NCBI GenBank assembly: GCA_009760855.2
Contig: WPIO01000014.1
Coordinates: 6,671,501-6,735,500, forward strand
Source: Cristatella mucedo
Lineage: Eukaryota; Bryozoa; Phylactolaemata; Cristatellidae
Direction of reading: 5' to 3'
DNA: 64,000 nt
Under the pieces are notes generated by a model that did no database searches, was not told the DNA's origin, and saw nothing but the letters and a program-made list of their open reading frames with translations. Positions within the stretch are counted from its first letter, which is position 1, and the number at the start of each line of letters is the position of its first letter. This document shows positions 11,291 through 23,399 of this stretch, one piece after another. The position numbers were made by a program, and so were the translations under genes.

Positions 11291-11804
11291 TTGTAGCACC
11301 AGCAGCAGCCCACACCTCACGCTGCCCAACCGTAGATCACGATACCTACGGTTCTTAATCCATTCAGTTCACAAGCCATGAGTAATAAATATCTCGACAG
11401 TCATAATCTGGCTGATGTAGCACGCAACGTTTCAAAATGTTTAAGCCAGGATAAGACAAGCCTCCAAACTGTTTTCATCCATTATGGCAAAGGAGCATCT
11501 CGCCCACTCTGTCACCCGGTTTAATATGCGACTCTTGGACAAAATGAAGCTACCAGATATAATTTTAACATTAGAGTCTAATAATTTGTGGGCCACGAGC
11601 AGCAACTAATGATCAGTCCAGGTTGCAATGAGCTAAATGAGGCCATTAATGAAACTTCTGAGCGAAGTGTAGCTTGTATCTAGGAGTTTAGTCTCTGGCA
11701 TTCAAAACTCCAACAGCACCAACATCTTCTGCAAGAGGAAGAGCACCGCGGGGAATGCGTATCCTGCCAACTAAAAGTGGCCAATTTTAAAAGGCACAGT
11801 AGTG
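11291..11804. other. No recognisable gene
   Basis: Nothing supported. Confidence 0.4.
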
Positions 11805-12000
11805 TTATAATGATAATAGTAAGAGTACGTTTACATAGCGCTCTCAGAGAACTCGATCTCTTTCTTGGAACTCCAGATAGGCTGTACAGCATGATCCTGT
11901 GCTTAGCGATACCATGCACAATGTCAACAAGCATAGCATGGCTGGAGGTGACAAACTTTGACTTTGAAACAGTAGTGCTCAGAACTCTTTGATCTGACAA
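11805..12000 (-). mobile_element. LINE-A 3' UTR fragment
   Basis: Minus-strand copy: a degenerate (ATT)n tail at 11808-11822, then GCGCTCTCAGAGAACTCGAT and the GCATAGCATGG / GGTGACA parts of the LINE-A 3' UTR. Diverged and truncated. Confidence 0.65.
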
Positions 12001-12667
12001 ATGTGCGCGTTAGCTTTCGTTATTAAATGTAATCAAGTCAATCCGTTAGTTTACGACGTATCAAACGTTCGCTAGACAGAAGCACCTTAATGCATGCGCC
12101 TCCTGTTATTTCCATTCAACCGCCGTGAATCGCTCCTCGTCGCAGAGGCAGCTTCAATTTTCCAACCAGAGGCTTATATGCCACCACCTTTCTATTGAGG
12201 CCACTTACAAATAAGACCGCATGTGCATGAAGACCCAAAGAAAAACCCGAGATCATCACCTGACCACCGCACGCCGCTGAGGAAACTCCGGGTGCTCGCT
12301 GCCTAGTTGCAAACTAGCACTGCAGCAACGATTTAGCCATTTTAAAACATAATGCTTCAAATAAAGATGCCATTATGAATGCGGTTCCCCTACATAAATC
12401 TTATTCCAGCAAGTGCATGTACTTCTGGGAGGCCATCCAAGCGAGGTGAGGATTTGGCTTGCCGGTTGCCAGCCGCTAGATTCCATTGAGCCTGGGCTGC
12501 ACTCCGACCGACCGAAGTTATCGGCCCTGATGCCGAGTCGGCAGTCGAGCGCTCAGCGGCTTTCACTCGCAAAGGCCTTCGAACGCTTCCGGTTATGTTA
12601 CTGTCTGGACTGCTTCGATCTAGCGCCTGAGGCAGCCCAGCCAAATGGCTGTGGTCTTCAATTAGAA
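12001..12667. other. No recognisable gene
   Basis: Overlapping short frames on both strands at 12390-12785, none with motifs. Confidence 0.4.
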
Positions 12668-12740
12668 TAGCAAAGATAATAATAATGTCAGGTGTGAAGT
12701 GCCCTTTGAGAACCGAATCTCTATACAGGCGCTTTATGGC
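12668..12740 (-). mobile_element. LINE/SINE 3' stem-loop tail remnant
   Basis: AATAATAATG then GTGCCCTTTGAGAACCGAAT and CTCTATACAGGCGCTTTATG: the shared tail on the minus strand. Confidence 0.55.
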
Positions 12741-13464
12741 TAGCTGCAAGCAAAGTTTCATGCTTAGGCACCCGTGCAAAAGCACTCACCCAAGAATCAT
12801 GCTTTGACAAACGTACAAAAGCATTCGGGAAGACAACTGGGCTAACCATTGGCTAATCGGACCCGCTGGTGAATAGCTGAACTAAACGATCAGTCGCATA
12901 AAGATTAGTCGCAGACGTAAAGATTAGTCGCATTGGAGTCAATTTGCTGCTTGATGAGGAGCTAGTGCATAATGGTGAGAATCGCTGCAATGTGGCAGTA
13001 TTAAAATTTGCGGTGAACCATCCCTTCTGCTAACTTTTGCACCAACTGTCAACGTCTTTTTGGACAGGCAAAAACCTACCAATAGGAGGATACTTACAGG
13101 AGTCTAGTCGGGATGTCACAAATGCATTAACCTGCTTTTTTGGCGTCATTATCTAAGAAAAGTAAAAAAAATTTTTAAAGTTAGCAAACTCGCTTGCGGA
13201 GCTTAGCTGGTTAGCCAGGGACAAGTCATTTTGGAGGCCGGAAATGTGTACCGAGGCTACAGGAAGTATGCCATTCGAGGGAATTTGGAGGTTATATTTT
13301 CCAGTTTTTGTGTAATACTACGTTTGCCATAATTATTAAAGTGGTACTTTTTTCAGTCAATTCGAGAAATTTTGCTGCCGTCAAAGTGCGAATGCTACCA
13401 ATTCTCGCTGTTAGCAAACTTAAAGAGCGAGAGAGAGAGAGAGAGAGATGTTGTTAGGCATAGA
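12741..13464. other. No recognisable gene
   Basis: A (GA)n run at about 13427-13448; nothing else supported. Confidence 0.4.
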
Positions 13465-13835
13465 AAGATCAAAGCTCAGGTACACCTGCGTGTCGCTTGC
13501 AGGCAAATGAAAGGCTTGATTGTGCTTTGCGATTGTATTTACAAAAGAGGGTATGATATTCGAAAAGAGGCGCACCTAAAAAGGATCCCTGAGGTATCCT
13601 ATACTTCACTGGTTCACTGTACGATCGATTAGCTATCGACATCTACTCTACAAAATCCCCCACTGAGATAAGACCTAAAAAATTGTAACACCTTGCCTGT
13701 GATGCCTAGGCGAGACGAGATGATATGCATTCAACAAGGTTGTAGTGATTAATTGTATCAGAAGCTTCCAAGAGATCCAGGGGAGATCTAAAAGAGAGAT
13801 CATATCTCAAGGTCAGCATTCCTGACAAGTCAATA
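13465..13835 (-). mobile_element. LINE reverse-transcriptase core fragment
   Basis: The minus-strand translation gives decayed reverse-transcriptase motifs: an ASDTINHY segment (motif A, normally AFDTIDH), GYPQGSFLGAPLF (normally PQGSVLGPLLF) and KHNQAFHLPASDTQVYLSFD (motif C, normally FYADDTQLY). It aligns with the LINE-A copy at 52390-53760. The catalytic Asp pair is lost, so it is inactive. A SINE-1 lies immediately beyond. Confidence 0.75.
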
Positions 13836-13851
13836 TAAATTCCTATTATGT

Positions 13852-14022
13852 TATCAATTTATTTTGCCTCCGCATTTATATAGCGGCAAAAGAGCTTGAG
13901 CTGCTATAACAGCCGCTTAGTTGCCAATAAAGGATCGCCAACTGCCGGATTCGATTCCACGACCGAAGTGGTGAAGAGCGAGCACCTAACCTCCTGGACT
14001 ACCAGGCCCTTTTAAGATGCTC
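13852..14022 (-). mobile_element. SINE-1 copy
   Basis: Minus strand: tRNA-like head at the right (GGTAGTCCAGGAGG, B-box GAATCGAATCC), body with GGCGATCCTTTATTGGCAAC, and a tail at the left. Diverged. Confidence 0.65.
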
Positions 14023-14179
14023 TGGCTGATATGAAGGGATTTTCTCTAAGACCTGACTCTAACTTATTTTCTAGGTTTGAATGTTGCATGTAAGAGCTTC
14101 ACTGATCTAGCAATACTCTTTCCAATGTCTTTGAAAGGAAAGGCAATTGAGAGACTGGGTGGGAGTTGCTTGAGTCCTC

Positions 14180-14690
14180 TAGGTCTCCAGGTTAAAGTTC
14201 TTACGCTGACCCACAAGGCCCGCCACCGCTTGGCTCCTTCGTGCCTAGCTAAGCTGCTACACCAGTTTCAGCCTCTTCGTGCCCTCAGGTCCTGTGTGGA
14301 CAATATGTTAGCTGTTCCATTCCTTCGCTTAAAGACCGTTGGCGACAAAAGCTTTAGCTCTGCAGGTCCTAGACTATGGAACTCGCTTCCACAATTCTTA
14401 CGCAACGACAACTACTCTTCTGCTGCCGACTATGGCTCATCCTTTTCAGTGGTCCTGAGCTGCTACTTCCATGCTACTCACTACCTCAACTGCTCTACTG
14501 ACTCTGCTAGGCTTCGCACTTTCTCTTTGTTGCGTGAGACGAAGTCTGTTGGCTAGTGAATTCGTACCGAAAGCCGCTTAGGCTGTGGGTTCGCTATACA
14601 AAACTCTCCCGCGTAACACCCACGTGGTCTTTATGACTTTGTAGAGTTACAGACGGAGACACATTACATTACATTACAGGTCTGGTGACG
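14180..14690 (+). mobile_element. LINE-B fragment with intact 3' end
   Basis: A second non-LTR family. The frame encodes LQVKVLTLTHKARHRLAPSC, LAKLLHQFQPLRALRS, LKTVGDKSFSSAGPRLWNSL and PQFLRND, the L2/CR1-group ORF2 C terminus. Its 3' UTR differs from LINE-A (GCCGCTTAGGCTGTGGG, CAAAACTCTCCCGCG, CCACGTGGTCTTTATGACTT) and it ends in ACATTACATTACATTAC. Confidence 0.85.
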
Positions 14691-17184
14691 ACTTCATAAA
14701 GAGTAGCCTGACAGTAGCCTCTTTGATAAATGCTTGGATAGAACCTTATGTTCAGGACATATTGGCTTTCATATCTATCATATGTGCAGTGTTATTCATG
14801 CAGGCAGAGGCCTAGTAAATCCGGTTGCCTTGAAAGAGAGCCGCGGTTATAAAGTCTGGAGGGCTATTTGCCTTCCTACGGATTTGGACAAACTACGTTA
14901 GAAGGGCAGCATCGGTAGGCTTGAAGGCTGACTTGTAGAGAGAGCAAGGCAGGAGAAGGCTTAAGATTCAGTCCTCAATTTGGAAGATGAATGCGGACGA
15001 AGGAGCTGCAGGAAAACAATTGACTAGATCACCTTGAGGATCACTTGATGCGGCGTGACTTAGGAGCGGTTAAGGAAGTGGTTAGCGATTGACGTCGCTA
15101 TTTTCGGATTGTGACCCTTGCTGCACCGAGTCCTCTTAAAAGCTTGGCTCAGCCTTGGCTACGATGGATTGGTATGACCTTCAATAGTCCTTGCCCAGTC
15201 AACTGACATATAGTCCTGATGAGCTTACTTTCTTAAGCTTGCACTTTATATTATTGCTAGGCTAACATCTTCATTAAGGCATAATATACCTTGGCGATGT
15301 CATGTAATTAGTTATAAGGACAAACATGTCCGGAACATCAGCATGCGTCGTCTTGAAGCCTTAGCAAGTAAGTGCAGATCAGATGTGAGATCATGCAGAA
15401 GAGTTGAGGCAGAAGAAATTGTTTTTGCTAACAGTTTCGATATCAAAGTTCTTAAGGTTTCGCGATTTTTGGACACTTTTTGTATTGAGCGGGAAAGATA
15501 CTGCAGAAAGATGGATGTCTTTGTACGATTGGCTTGGCTGAAATTAGTGAAAGTACGAGTTGACAGCATGCAATTGATCTTGATGCAGTATCCGATCGAG
15601 AGAGCGGCCTCTGATGTGAGATGGGCCATGTACGACTCGGCGTGTAGGGTGGAACTCGCGTAGGTTATACGAAGTGACTGCAGCTCTCGAACCGCAAGCA
15701 TGTTTTTAGATCGTAAGTCGTATCACAGTTATCGCGACGATCGGTTTAGATTACTATACGCCTGCTATAGGCGGCTGCTCTACCTTGCTGCTCTTGTTTC
15801 GACTTGCTAAGTGTACTGCCTTTGCTCTGGGAGGAGTTCTCTAGCCGGCGACCATCACACAACCTTTCTACCCAGCCCAAAGGACGTCAGGGGCCGAGAT
15901 AAAACCCGTAACCTCGCATGCACAGCAACGGAGGATTTACGCAGAAGATTGCTATGCCGATACAGCGTCACAGCTTTGGCTTCAACGATTGCCCAAGGCA
16001 CAGTTGTCGCCCCCACCCCCCAGCAGACCCGAGCAGGAAAAGACTGACTACTGCACTCTCAGATGCTCGTCTAATAAGACCACATGGAAGCCGTCGTTGA
16101 AAACAAAATGTTAATACTGACAGATTACGTATAAGTAAGTAATAAGTATAAGTAATGTTCAAAACGGCTTCCCACCATGCAGCCCGGCATGCAACTACGT
16201 ACCTTATATAGGGTATTACCGCTAAGATAGAAGTAATGGTCCATAACCAGGAGAGTGGCAGCTGCTACAAGCTGCCCAAGTTGGATGACCTCCCCTCTAG
16301 CGAGGCCAAGATCGTAGCTTGCACTGCCTATTTGTATTAGCGGTACCACGCCGGTGTAGCGTCTGTCCTGTGTAGTACATGCATGCTCAGCTCCCTGTCC
16401 ATATTTACTTGATGAAATCGGACAATTCATGTGCGAAGTCTAAGCGCTTCAGCTTCTGGCAGCTTATCAGTTTGAGACTCGGCTTCCTTTTTTTGGAGCT
16501 ACCCTCGCTTGGTAGTGCCTGCCAGTCCGGAACTGTCAGATGACTCATCCTGGTCTGCATCCCAGGAATGCATCTCAGTTTCGGTTAGGGATAGCGTCCC
16601 GATGAAATAGAGCTTCCTGATGCATTCCTCATTCGATAACCGATAGCCTGTATTGGACAACGCGATTAAGCTAAACAATTATTTGGGGGGACTCCCACTT
16701 AAGCTCTCTCACTGAAGCACTTGCTTAAAATGCATCCTCTGTGCGCCGTCACACACTAAGGAAAGCTCAAATGCTGCTATGGAGAGGCGCCCGCTTTCAC
16801 AAGGAATCCTGCCATGTAGCTAGAGCTGGGACCAACGAGTTATAGGACTGATTCCTGGGACGCAAGCATGTTAACATTCCTCCACAGTAAGTGACTACGT
16901 ATGTCTACTCAGTACGCTGTTTTCGACCCTGTCATTGCCTAGTACCCTTCCCAGGGTGCTTATCCATGGCCACCAGCACCCACCACGCCTGCCAGGGCAA
17001 GGCTAGAGTGTGGAGAGATGAGGTCTGGCTTGCTGGTGCTGTATATATTGCCTGCTCGCTCGTTCGGGTGGCGAATGCTCGTGTAATGGTAAGAAAACCG
17101 AAAATGCTTCGGCACGAGACGTGATGGCTCTTTGATGTGCTCCTTGGGCTCAGATTAGACTCAACTATTCGGCCTAGAAGTACA
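14691..17184. other. No recognisable gene (2.5 kb)
   Basis: A 106-codon + frame (15343-15663) and a 129-codon minus frame overlap. Neither shows a known motif, and neither is flanked by convincing splice sites. Confidence 0.35.
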
Positions 17185-17800
17185 TGAGGGCACGTAGAGG
17201 CTGAAACTGGTGCAGCAGCTCAGCTAGATACGAAGGAGCCAAGCCGTGGCGAGCCTTGTGGGTCAGCGTAAGAACTTTGCTCTATATCCGTTGCTCAACC
17301 GGCATCCATCCTAGCTCTTTTAGAAGGAGACACGTGCTCAAACCTCTGGGACTTGAAGACTAGCCTTGCAGCCACATTCATAGTCAGCTGCAGTGGCCTA
17401 GTGGCTTTCTTCGGTAGCCCAGCCAAAAGGGAATTACAATAATCAAGCCGCGACAGAACTAAGGAGCTAGTTAAGTATTTACAAGCCACTGTGGAAGACA
17501 GGTCCTAATCTCTTATTGAGATCGGATGCGATGGCTAGCTGTAGAAGCCGTAGAGAAAGATTGAAGTATCTAGGCTGACCCTTCACTACTGGCATCAGCC
17601 GAAACGCCCTTGGTCACCCAAAACATGTCTGGGTGGAGCTAAACTTGCTGGAGTCGAACCATCTGACTTTCATAGGTTAGTTCAGATAATTTATTGCGTG
17701 GTAAGACTCTGATTCCCAATAGTTCGAAGCTCCTCACGTAGACTCCGTGTCTATTGAACAAAAGTAGCCCGGAGATCTCGTTTGGGGACCTATAAGCAAC
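17185..17800 (-). mobile_element. LINE-B fragment
   Basis: The minus strand encodes [20 protein letters not shown], then [14 protein letters not shown] and NVAARLVF, a hallmark of L2/CR1-group reverse transcriptases, followed by THKARHGLAPS-like and HQFQPL-like parts in other frames. The 3' UTR is missing. The region beyond 17560 is more diverged. Confidence 0.75.
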
Positions 17801-19449
17801 GGAGCCCTTGAAGACGAACGGGGCACGTGCTGGTAGCAGAGCGCTGGCAGGCGCGTGGTGCAGCTATTAGTAACCGGACATCCTAAGAGTCATATCCTAA
17901 CCTCCTGCCGCAGTTTTTCATGCACAGTTAGTCAGCTGGTGGTGGATAGTTAGTCATGCAGTCTTGCCGGAAATACAACTACGTCCAAGCAGTAGGAAAG
18001 CTGCATCGTCAGTAGTGCACGAGCCATCTGCGGCTCCAGCATGCAGACCAAATGCGACTTAACACTTCAATTAAATTAAGAAGATGCTTGTCCATTGGCA
18101 TTTAGTCAGTCAGCGTCTCGCACTGAAATTACGCTGAAACGTCTTGTCCAGCGGGTGTTCGTGACGCCATCCCATCGCTGTAGATCGCTGTAGTCGTGTG
18201 CCTAGCTCAAATCTGATTGGCTTGGATCAGCTGTGTAGTATATTTGCACAAACTGTCCGCATGCAATTTTCTTCTAGAGGGCAATTTTGATTGATTTAGA
18301 ACTACCTAAAGGGATTTACATAAGTCAGCGAGTTACACGGTCAGTTAGAGCTGCTTCTAGCCGCTATACATCCAAATTGATAGTAAAATCATCCCCTAAG
18401 CTTAAAAACACATACGGAACGCACTTATTTATTTAAAACCGTAGCAATTTCGTTTTCTCTCAAAGCTTCTTACTATAAAGATTGAGGACTTTTTCCGCTC
18501 AGTCGAGGTAAAAGCATATAACGCCAGCGGCCAGACGTCACCTCTAGCCATCTAGCGTGGTGAGGGGGCGTGCCGGCGGTGGCTCCACGTAAAGACTACG
18601 GGGCGGGTGCAACAGATAAGAGCGTCGAGAGCTTTAAGCTGAAAGGATGTAGATGGCGTTTCAATCTGTATTTTGACTCCTTTAATTCTCTTTTGATATA
18701 CTTTTGACAGCCAACTACTGCCAGGATGAGTGGCTTGCAGCACCTAGGAGCTTCCCTGCCTCGAACAGCGTAGAAACTGCTGCGTCCGTTTTTGCATGGG
18801 ATGCTGCTTGCAGGGCTGCTGGACCCGACGGAAGGTCGAGGAACTATCTTTCACAGCTGAGGCGATGTCGAATTCGAGCTGTGTAGCCCATTCATCCAGC
18901 TAGCGGTGCATTAACAGCCCAGGACATTTGGCCTCCTAGCCAAAGCCAGAAACTGCTGGCTACTGTGGGCAATGGGTCTTTTGGATAGCAGCCAAATACT
19001 TAACTACATCCGTCACTCTGCGTTGTATTGCTGATGAACATTTCTTTCGCTACCACCGCCCGCTAAGCTCTCTCTAAGCCCTCGGTTCGGTGTGGCTGCT
19101 CGCGATCAGCCCCTGCCCTGCCTCCTGCTTTCCTTTTGTCAAGGCTCGCCATATTGCAAACTGACGCTTGGCTTCAGCGCTAACAAATACTTCGAGGTTG
19201 CCAGTGCCAACGGCGCCGTCGTGCAGCTCTGCGTCCACAGCGAATTCTTCGTCCGCCCGTACGACCATCTATCTGCCAGCTGAAAATTCACTTGTATTGC
19301 GTTAGTCGCAATGGTGACATTGCAGTGCACCGATTGGGCGGTACCATTAGGCTAGCGACGGCATTTTTGTATCGCCTTTAAGGTTATGTTTAACCTATAT
19401 ATGTCACGTCCTGCTATAAGTCCGCTTATAGTTAATGTCATTGAGTGGC
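17801..19449. other. No recognisable gene
   Basis: Only short frames; no repeat family recognised. Confidence 0.4.
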
Positions 19450-19545
19450 AAAAATCATTTCAGAGAGCAGGACTTGAACTCCACCGAGTCATCAGGGCTC
19501 CGAGCCTACTTCAAATACGTTACTGACCAGAGGTCCCGGGATGGA
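19450..19545 (-). mobile_element. tRNA-like SINE remnant
   Basis: The minus strand carries GTGGAGTTCAAGTCCTGCTC, a B-box-like element, preceded by CTGGTCAGTAACG. It does not match SINE-1 or SINE-2 closely. It could be a decayed tRNA-derived SINE or chance. Confidence 0.3.
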
Positions 19546-19559
19546 CCGGCAAGATGGTC

Positions 19560-20015
19560 GTGAAGCATCTGAATTATCTAACCCTCTCGATCCGTCGCTC
19601 GTGCGTACATTTGTTCACACCTCTTCCTTTTAAATGTCTTTTGCTAGGAGTCGACTCGTCGTGCTGCTGTCATTCGTCGATGATAAACTGTGTTCTCCTG
19701 CACCAGTTCCTCCGCTCGCTCGTCATGAACGTGGCATTCGGTGCCTTCGTACCACGAGCCACGACTTCCGCGTTCACACAACTGTTTTTCAAGAAGTTCC
19801 TCACGTTTGGCTGCGAGCTACAATTTTCTCATATCTCCAAGAGCGTTTCTTCCTCGTCGGTCCTCGCGAAAAGCGAATAGGAAGTGAGGTCGTCAGCTAC
19901 ATCACGACTGCACCAAAAACCCCGGACCGCCTCGGCGAAGCCCAGTTGTCAGGGAGGTACGTGAGCCATTCTCGGATTGGACAGAAAAATATGGCAGGCG
20001 AGACAAAAAGCTAGA
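19560..20015 (+). mobile_element. Possible decayed Gypsy integrase C-terminal region
   Basis: A 126-codon frame contains VHTTVFQEVPHVWLR, which resembles the THVWLR segment ahead of the chromodomain-like end of Gypsy integrases, then FFLVGPREKR. The following GPF...VSIDRLKPA-type motif is unconvincing. It may instead be the N-terminal half of the LINE that follows. Confidence 0.25.
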
Positions 20016-20319
20016 GTCAAAGGCCCAAACAAATATTAAGCAACCAATGACATTTGATTCGCATCGGAATGGCCCCTCGCCTACTGGAGCATCAAATGGA
20101 TCCATTCCTCACCGGTCGTTCCTCTCATTCGCTACAGCATTAAAGCGGTTGCACGAGCCACGACAGAAACCGATAGAACACACACAGCACGGGCTTTCTC
20201 TGCAACTCTGACTACAACTCCTCTCCGTTTACGACCGCGGCTTCTGCATCGGCTTTGTCTGCCGATTCAAGGACACTTCGGGCCTCCTTACCGATTTCGT
20301 TCACTTGCTAGGCTGTGTA

Positions 20320-20744
20320 GAGACCCGTCTCGGCTTATAATCTCGAGCTCCCAGTCGCAGAAGACTACTAGCACTCTTGACCCTATTCGCACTGTCCTAC
20401 TTCTTCGATGCATAGACCTGCTGCTACCATGCATGGCTAACAGGATAAATATGTTCTTAGCCTCAGGTCTTGTCCCAGCACTATCTAAAAGGCTGTTTTT
20501 AAGCGCCTAATGAAGAAAGTAAAACTCGACCAAGCGAACTTAAGAAACACTCACAGTCTCCTTCCGGCAGTTCCTATTAAAGACACTGGAACTAGTAGTG
20601 GCAGACTAACTCAACTCTTACATTCAAACTTGGAACCTAGCAAGTAAGTTTCAGTCTGATTGCAGAGCTAATAAGTCTGCAGGGTAAGCATTGCTTCGGG
20701 TGTATAACGACCTTCTCAGGAATGCGGACTTAGGTAAAGTAATA
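20320..20744 (+). mobile_element. LINE-A, N-terminal part of reverse transcriptase
   Basis: Frameshifted translation gives QKTTSTLDPIRTVLLLRCID, then ASGLVPALSK, MKKVKLDQANLRN, LTQLLHSNLEPSK and VYNDLLRNADLGKVI. These are the order and spacing of the region before motif A in L2/CR1-group LINEs. The reading stops at the LINE fragment in 20745-21070 and resumes beyond it. Confidence 0.75.
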
Positions 20745-21070
20745 ATCCCAATAGTAGTACATCTGCTATAGCGCCCTCGGAGAACTCAATCTCTTTCTAG
20801 ACACTTTACATTTGCTGCAAAGAGAGCACGATCGAATGGTTAGTGGTAGCATGCTCAATGACAGCAAGCATAGCATGGTTAGAGGAGACGTACACATGTC
20901 AGCATGTAAATATGGTTAGTGGCAGCATGCACAGTATCAGCCCACATTAGCACATAAAGGACGAATCAAATAGACTCACTAAATGTTGTGATAAATAGAT
21001 GCGTTTTTAGTTAAATGTGGTCAAGTCAGTGGATGTCGCGATGCAAAGTCTTTCTGCTCGCTTTGCTTGA
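20745..21070 (-). mobile_element. LINE-A 3' end nested inside another LINE-A
   Basis: A minus-strand 3' UTR: stem-loop GCGCCCTCGGAGAACTCAAT and CTCTTTCTAGACACTTTACA, then GGTTAGTGGTAGCATGC and the end of the ORF. Host LINE sequence in the opposite orientation lies on both sides (NDLLRNADLGKV before, DNVNHPVLLER after), so this is a nested insertion. Confidence 0.8.
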
Positions 21071-22245
21071 TCATTCGGTAGCGATTGATAATGTTAATCA
21101 TCCAGTCCTTCTCGAGCGTCGTTTCGTATGGCCATCACCGGCGCAGCTCTGCAATGTTGTAAATCGTACCTCAGTGGGAGACTCCACAGCATAAGTAGGC
21201 ACGGGTCGTCATAGGAGCTACTAATGTACGGTAATGTACTTCGGGGCTCTGCGCTTGATTCTCGTCCTTTCGCAATGTATACCCGCCCTCTTACCAACGC
21301 GATCTGCTGGCACAGTCAAGGCTTTCACTTAACTTTGATGACACAAAACTATGACCTATGCTTCGATCCCTATCGACATTACAGCAAGTCAAACTCTTAG
21401 CTCCCGTACTGCATTTATTACTGACACCCGCACTCAAATGGAAGCAGACCTTCTCAGATTGGATGACGATAACAACCGACACGATATTTATGGGCTACCT
21501 TGTGTGACTCGAAATTGGAAAGTGTAACACAAAATCAGCTCTGCCAGCACATCTACTTTAACATATGTGCAAAATCTAGGTACCCGGCTCCAAAGTGACG
21601 TTTCACTTGCCGGCCACATTAGAGCCTGTCAAGTTTGTCTACTTTCAGTTATGAAGCAGTGCGAAAATTCTGGCCTGCCTAGACAGTGAAACTGCATGCA
21701 AGTTGATCCGAGCACTTGTGACACCCTTTCTGACTTACTGCGTGCAGGTCTTCTAGCCTACACAATCATGCGCTTACAGTTGGTGTGAAACTCTTTAGCC
21801 AGGTTTGTCTGTCGTGTGCTTTGTCGAGTTTCCACATTCCGCCACTTCTCACTAACCTGCTGCGCCTAACAATCACGAAGTCTATTGACTTCTAGTGAAT
21901 TCACTTAAAGGTTCCTTTGTTCTCTGCCTCCGGGCTACCTATCCAAACTACTTTCCAATCAGGCTAGGCATCGTACCAACCGCTCTTCAGACTAAAATAT
22001 ACTAGCGTTGCCTCGAACGACCTCAAATCTTTTGGAAACCATGCCCTTAATTCACATTATGTCAAAGCCAGTAGCTCACTACCGACTGATGTCACGACAT
22101 CCCCCGACTTGATGAAATTTTAAAATAAGCTAAACACGCACCGGTTCCTCGTAGCATTTGCTGGATCCCTGTGATTAGTCTGCCTTGAGCTTGTGCGTGC
22201 TGACACTTTGCATGCTGCCATTAACCCTATCATGCATGTTCACAC
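21071..22245 (+). mobile_element. LINE-A, continuation through 3' UTR (decayed)
   Basis: Resumes the copy begun at 20320: DNVNHPVLLER (after motif A), AMYTRPL, then FDDTK at about 21340 in place of YADDT, VQNLGTRLQSDVSLAGHIRA and the C-terminal conserved block in shifted frames. The 3' UTR (CATGCTGCCATTAACC) runs into the inverted repeat at 22246. Many frameshifts; inactive. Confidence 0.75.
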
Positions 22246-22289
22246 TTGTCGGTTACCACTAGCCATATATTCAAGCGTCAAATGCAGTA

Positions 22290-22352
<63 letters not shown>

Positions 22353-22398
22353 TGCATTTGATGCATGAATATATGGCTAGTGGCACTAACAAACCGAC
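22246..22398. repeat. Inverted repeat flanking a (TA)n tract
   Basis: The left arm (about 22246-22288) and right arm (22351-22398) are near-perfect complements: CCACTAGCCATATATTCA on the left pairs with TGAATATATGGCTAGTGG on the right. They flank an uninterrupted (TA)n of about 57 bp (22292-22348). The whole can extrude as a cruciform. The left arm continues a LINE-A 3' UTR. Confidence 0.9.
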
Positions 22399-23192
22399 TA
22401 TGTTACCAGTCGGCCAGCTTTGTACTGGCGGCTCTAGAGTAAGACGGCAGCGGCGGCGGCGCCAAATGAGCGGAATCTACCTGTCCTGTCGCCTCTCCCG
22501 CGCCACGCCCCCACGATAATGCGAAGAGAGTGTCGGACGTAGCGAGTGACTGCCGGGGCTTGTCCTCTTTGGTGAGCCGCATTCTGCGCTTCTTCGGGGG
22601 GAGGAGGATTGGCAGCTTTTCTTTTAAGTAACTATATAGCGACTGCTACAGCCGCAAACCTTCAGCATCAACTTTCAGCGTCGGATTTTAGAACCCTTCT
22701 AATCGGGGTGATGCTATTGCTGCAGCGGCACTTAGCTTTGGGCATGTCTAGGGAGGGGCTCCCCAAGCTGCGAACCTTGGGCCCGAATATTCTGGCCTTC
22801 AAAATAGTTGCGATGCAACTTACTTTTAGAGTGTCGAAAGAGGCTTCCGGATGGCAAGCCTTTGGCGTGCAGGTTCCAGCTATCTCGGAAGCTTTTGAAA
22901 GTAAGGTGGCTAATCAAACAAGATAGACAGTCGCAAGTTTCTAAAAGGGCTAAAGAGCTTTCCTTGGCGGATTTCAAAGTGAAGGTGTACAGCGTCAATT
23001 AAGGTGAGGGTAAACTGCATCACCCACTCACAGACCTGATCGAGGAATGGCTTCTTAATTCTTCCTGCTGGCGTCATGTTGCCACCCGACTGGCCCACTA
23101 TCCATTTGGTTGAATTTTCTCGTAAGGCCACTTTGAAGGACTTACAACGCTTAGCGCAATATTAAAGCAAAAAGGTAATCCCCATGTATAAG

Positions 23193-23196
<4 letters not shown>
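22399..23196. other. No recognisable gene
   Basis: GC-rich near 22430-22580, then short overlapping frames on both strands without motifs. Confidence 0.35.

Positions 23197-23275
<79 letters not shown>
23197..23275 (+). repeat. (CT)n microsatellite
   Basis: About 79 bp of pure CT. Confidence 0.98.
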
Positions 23276-23279
<4 letters not shown>

Positions 23280-23399
23280 ATCTGACCCAAAAATTTTAAA
23301 AAGGACGCCTAAAGTAAGCGCATGCACGTGTACATGCGCTGCTAGCCATTGCCAATTCTAAAAATGCTGGACATCCGTTTGCAGCTAGCAGAGCATCGT

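Noticed and set aside
15312-15701. 106-codon plus and 129-codon minus overlapping frames
   Set aside because: No motif, no splice support, similar lengths on both strands.
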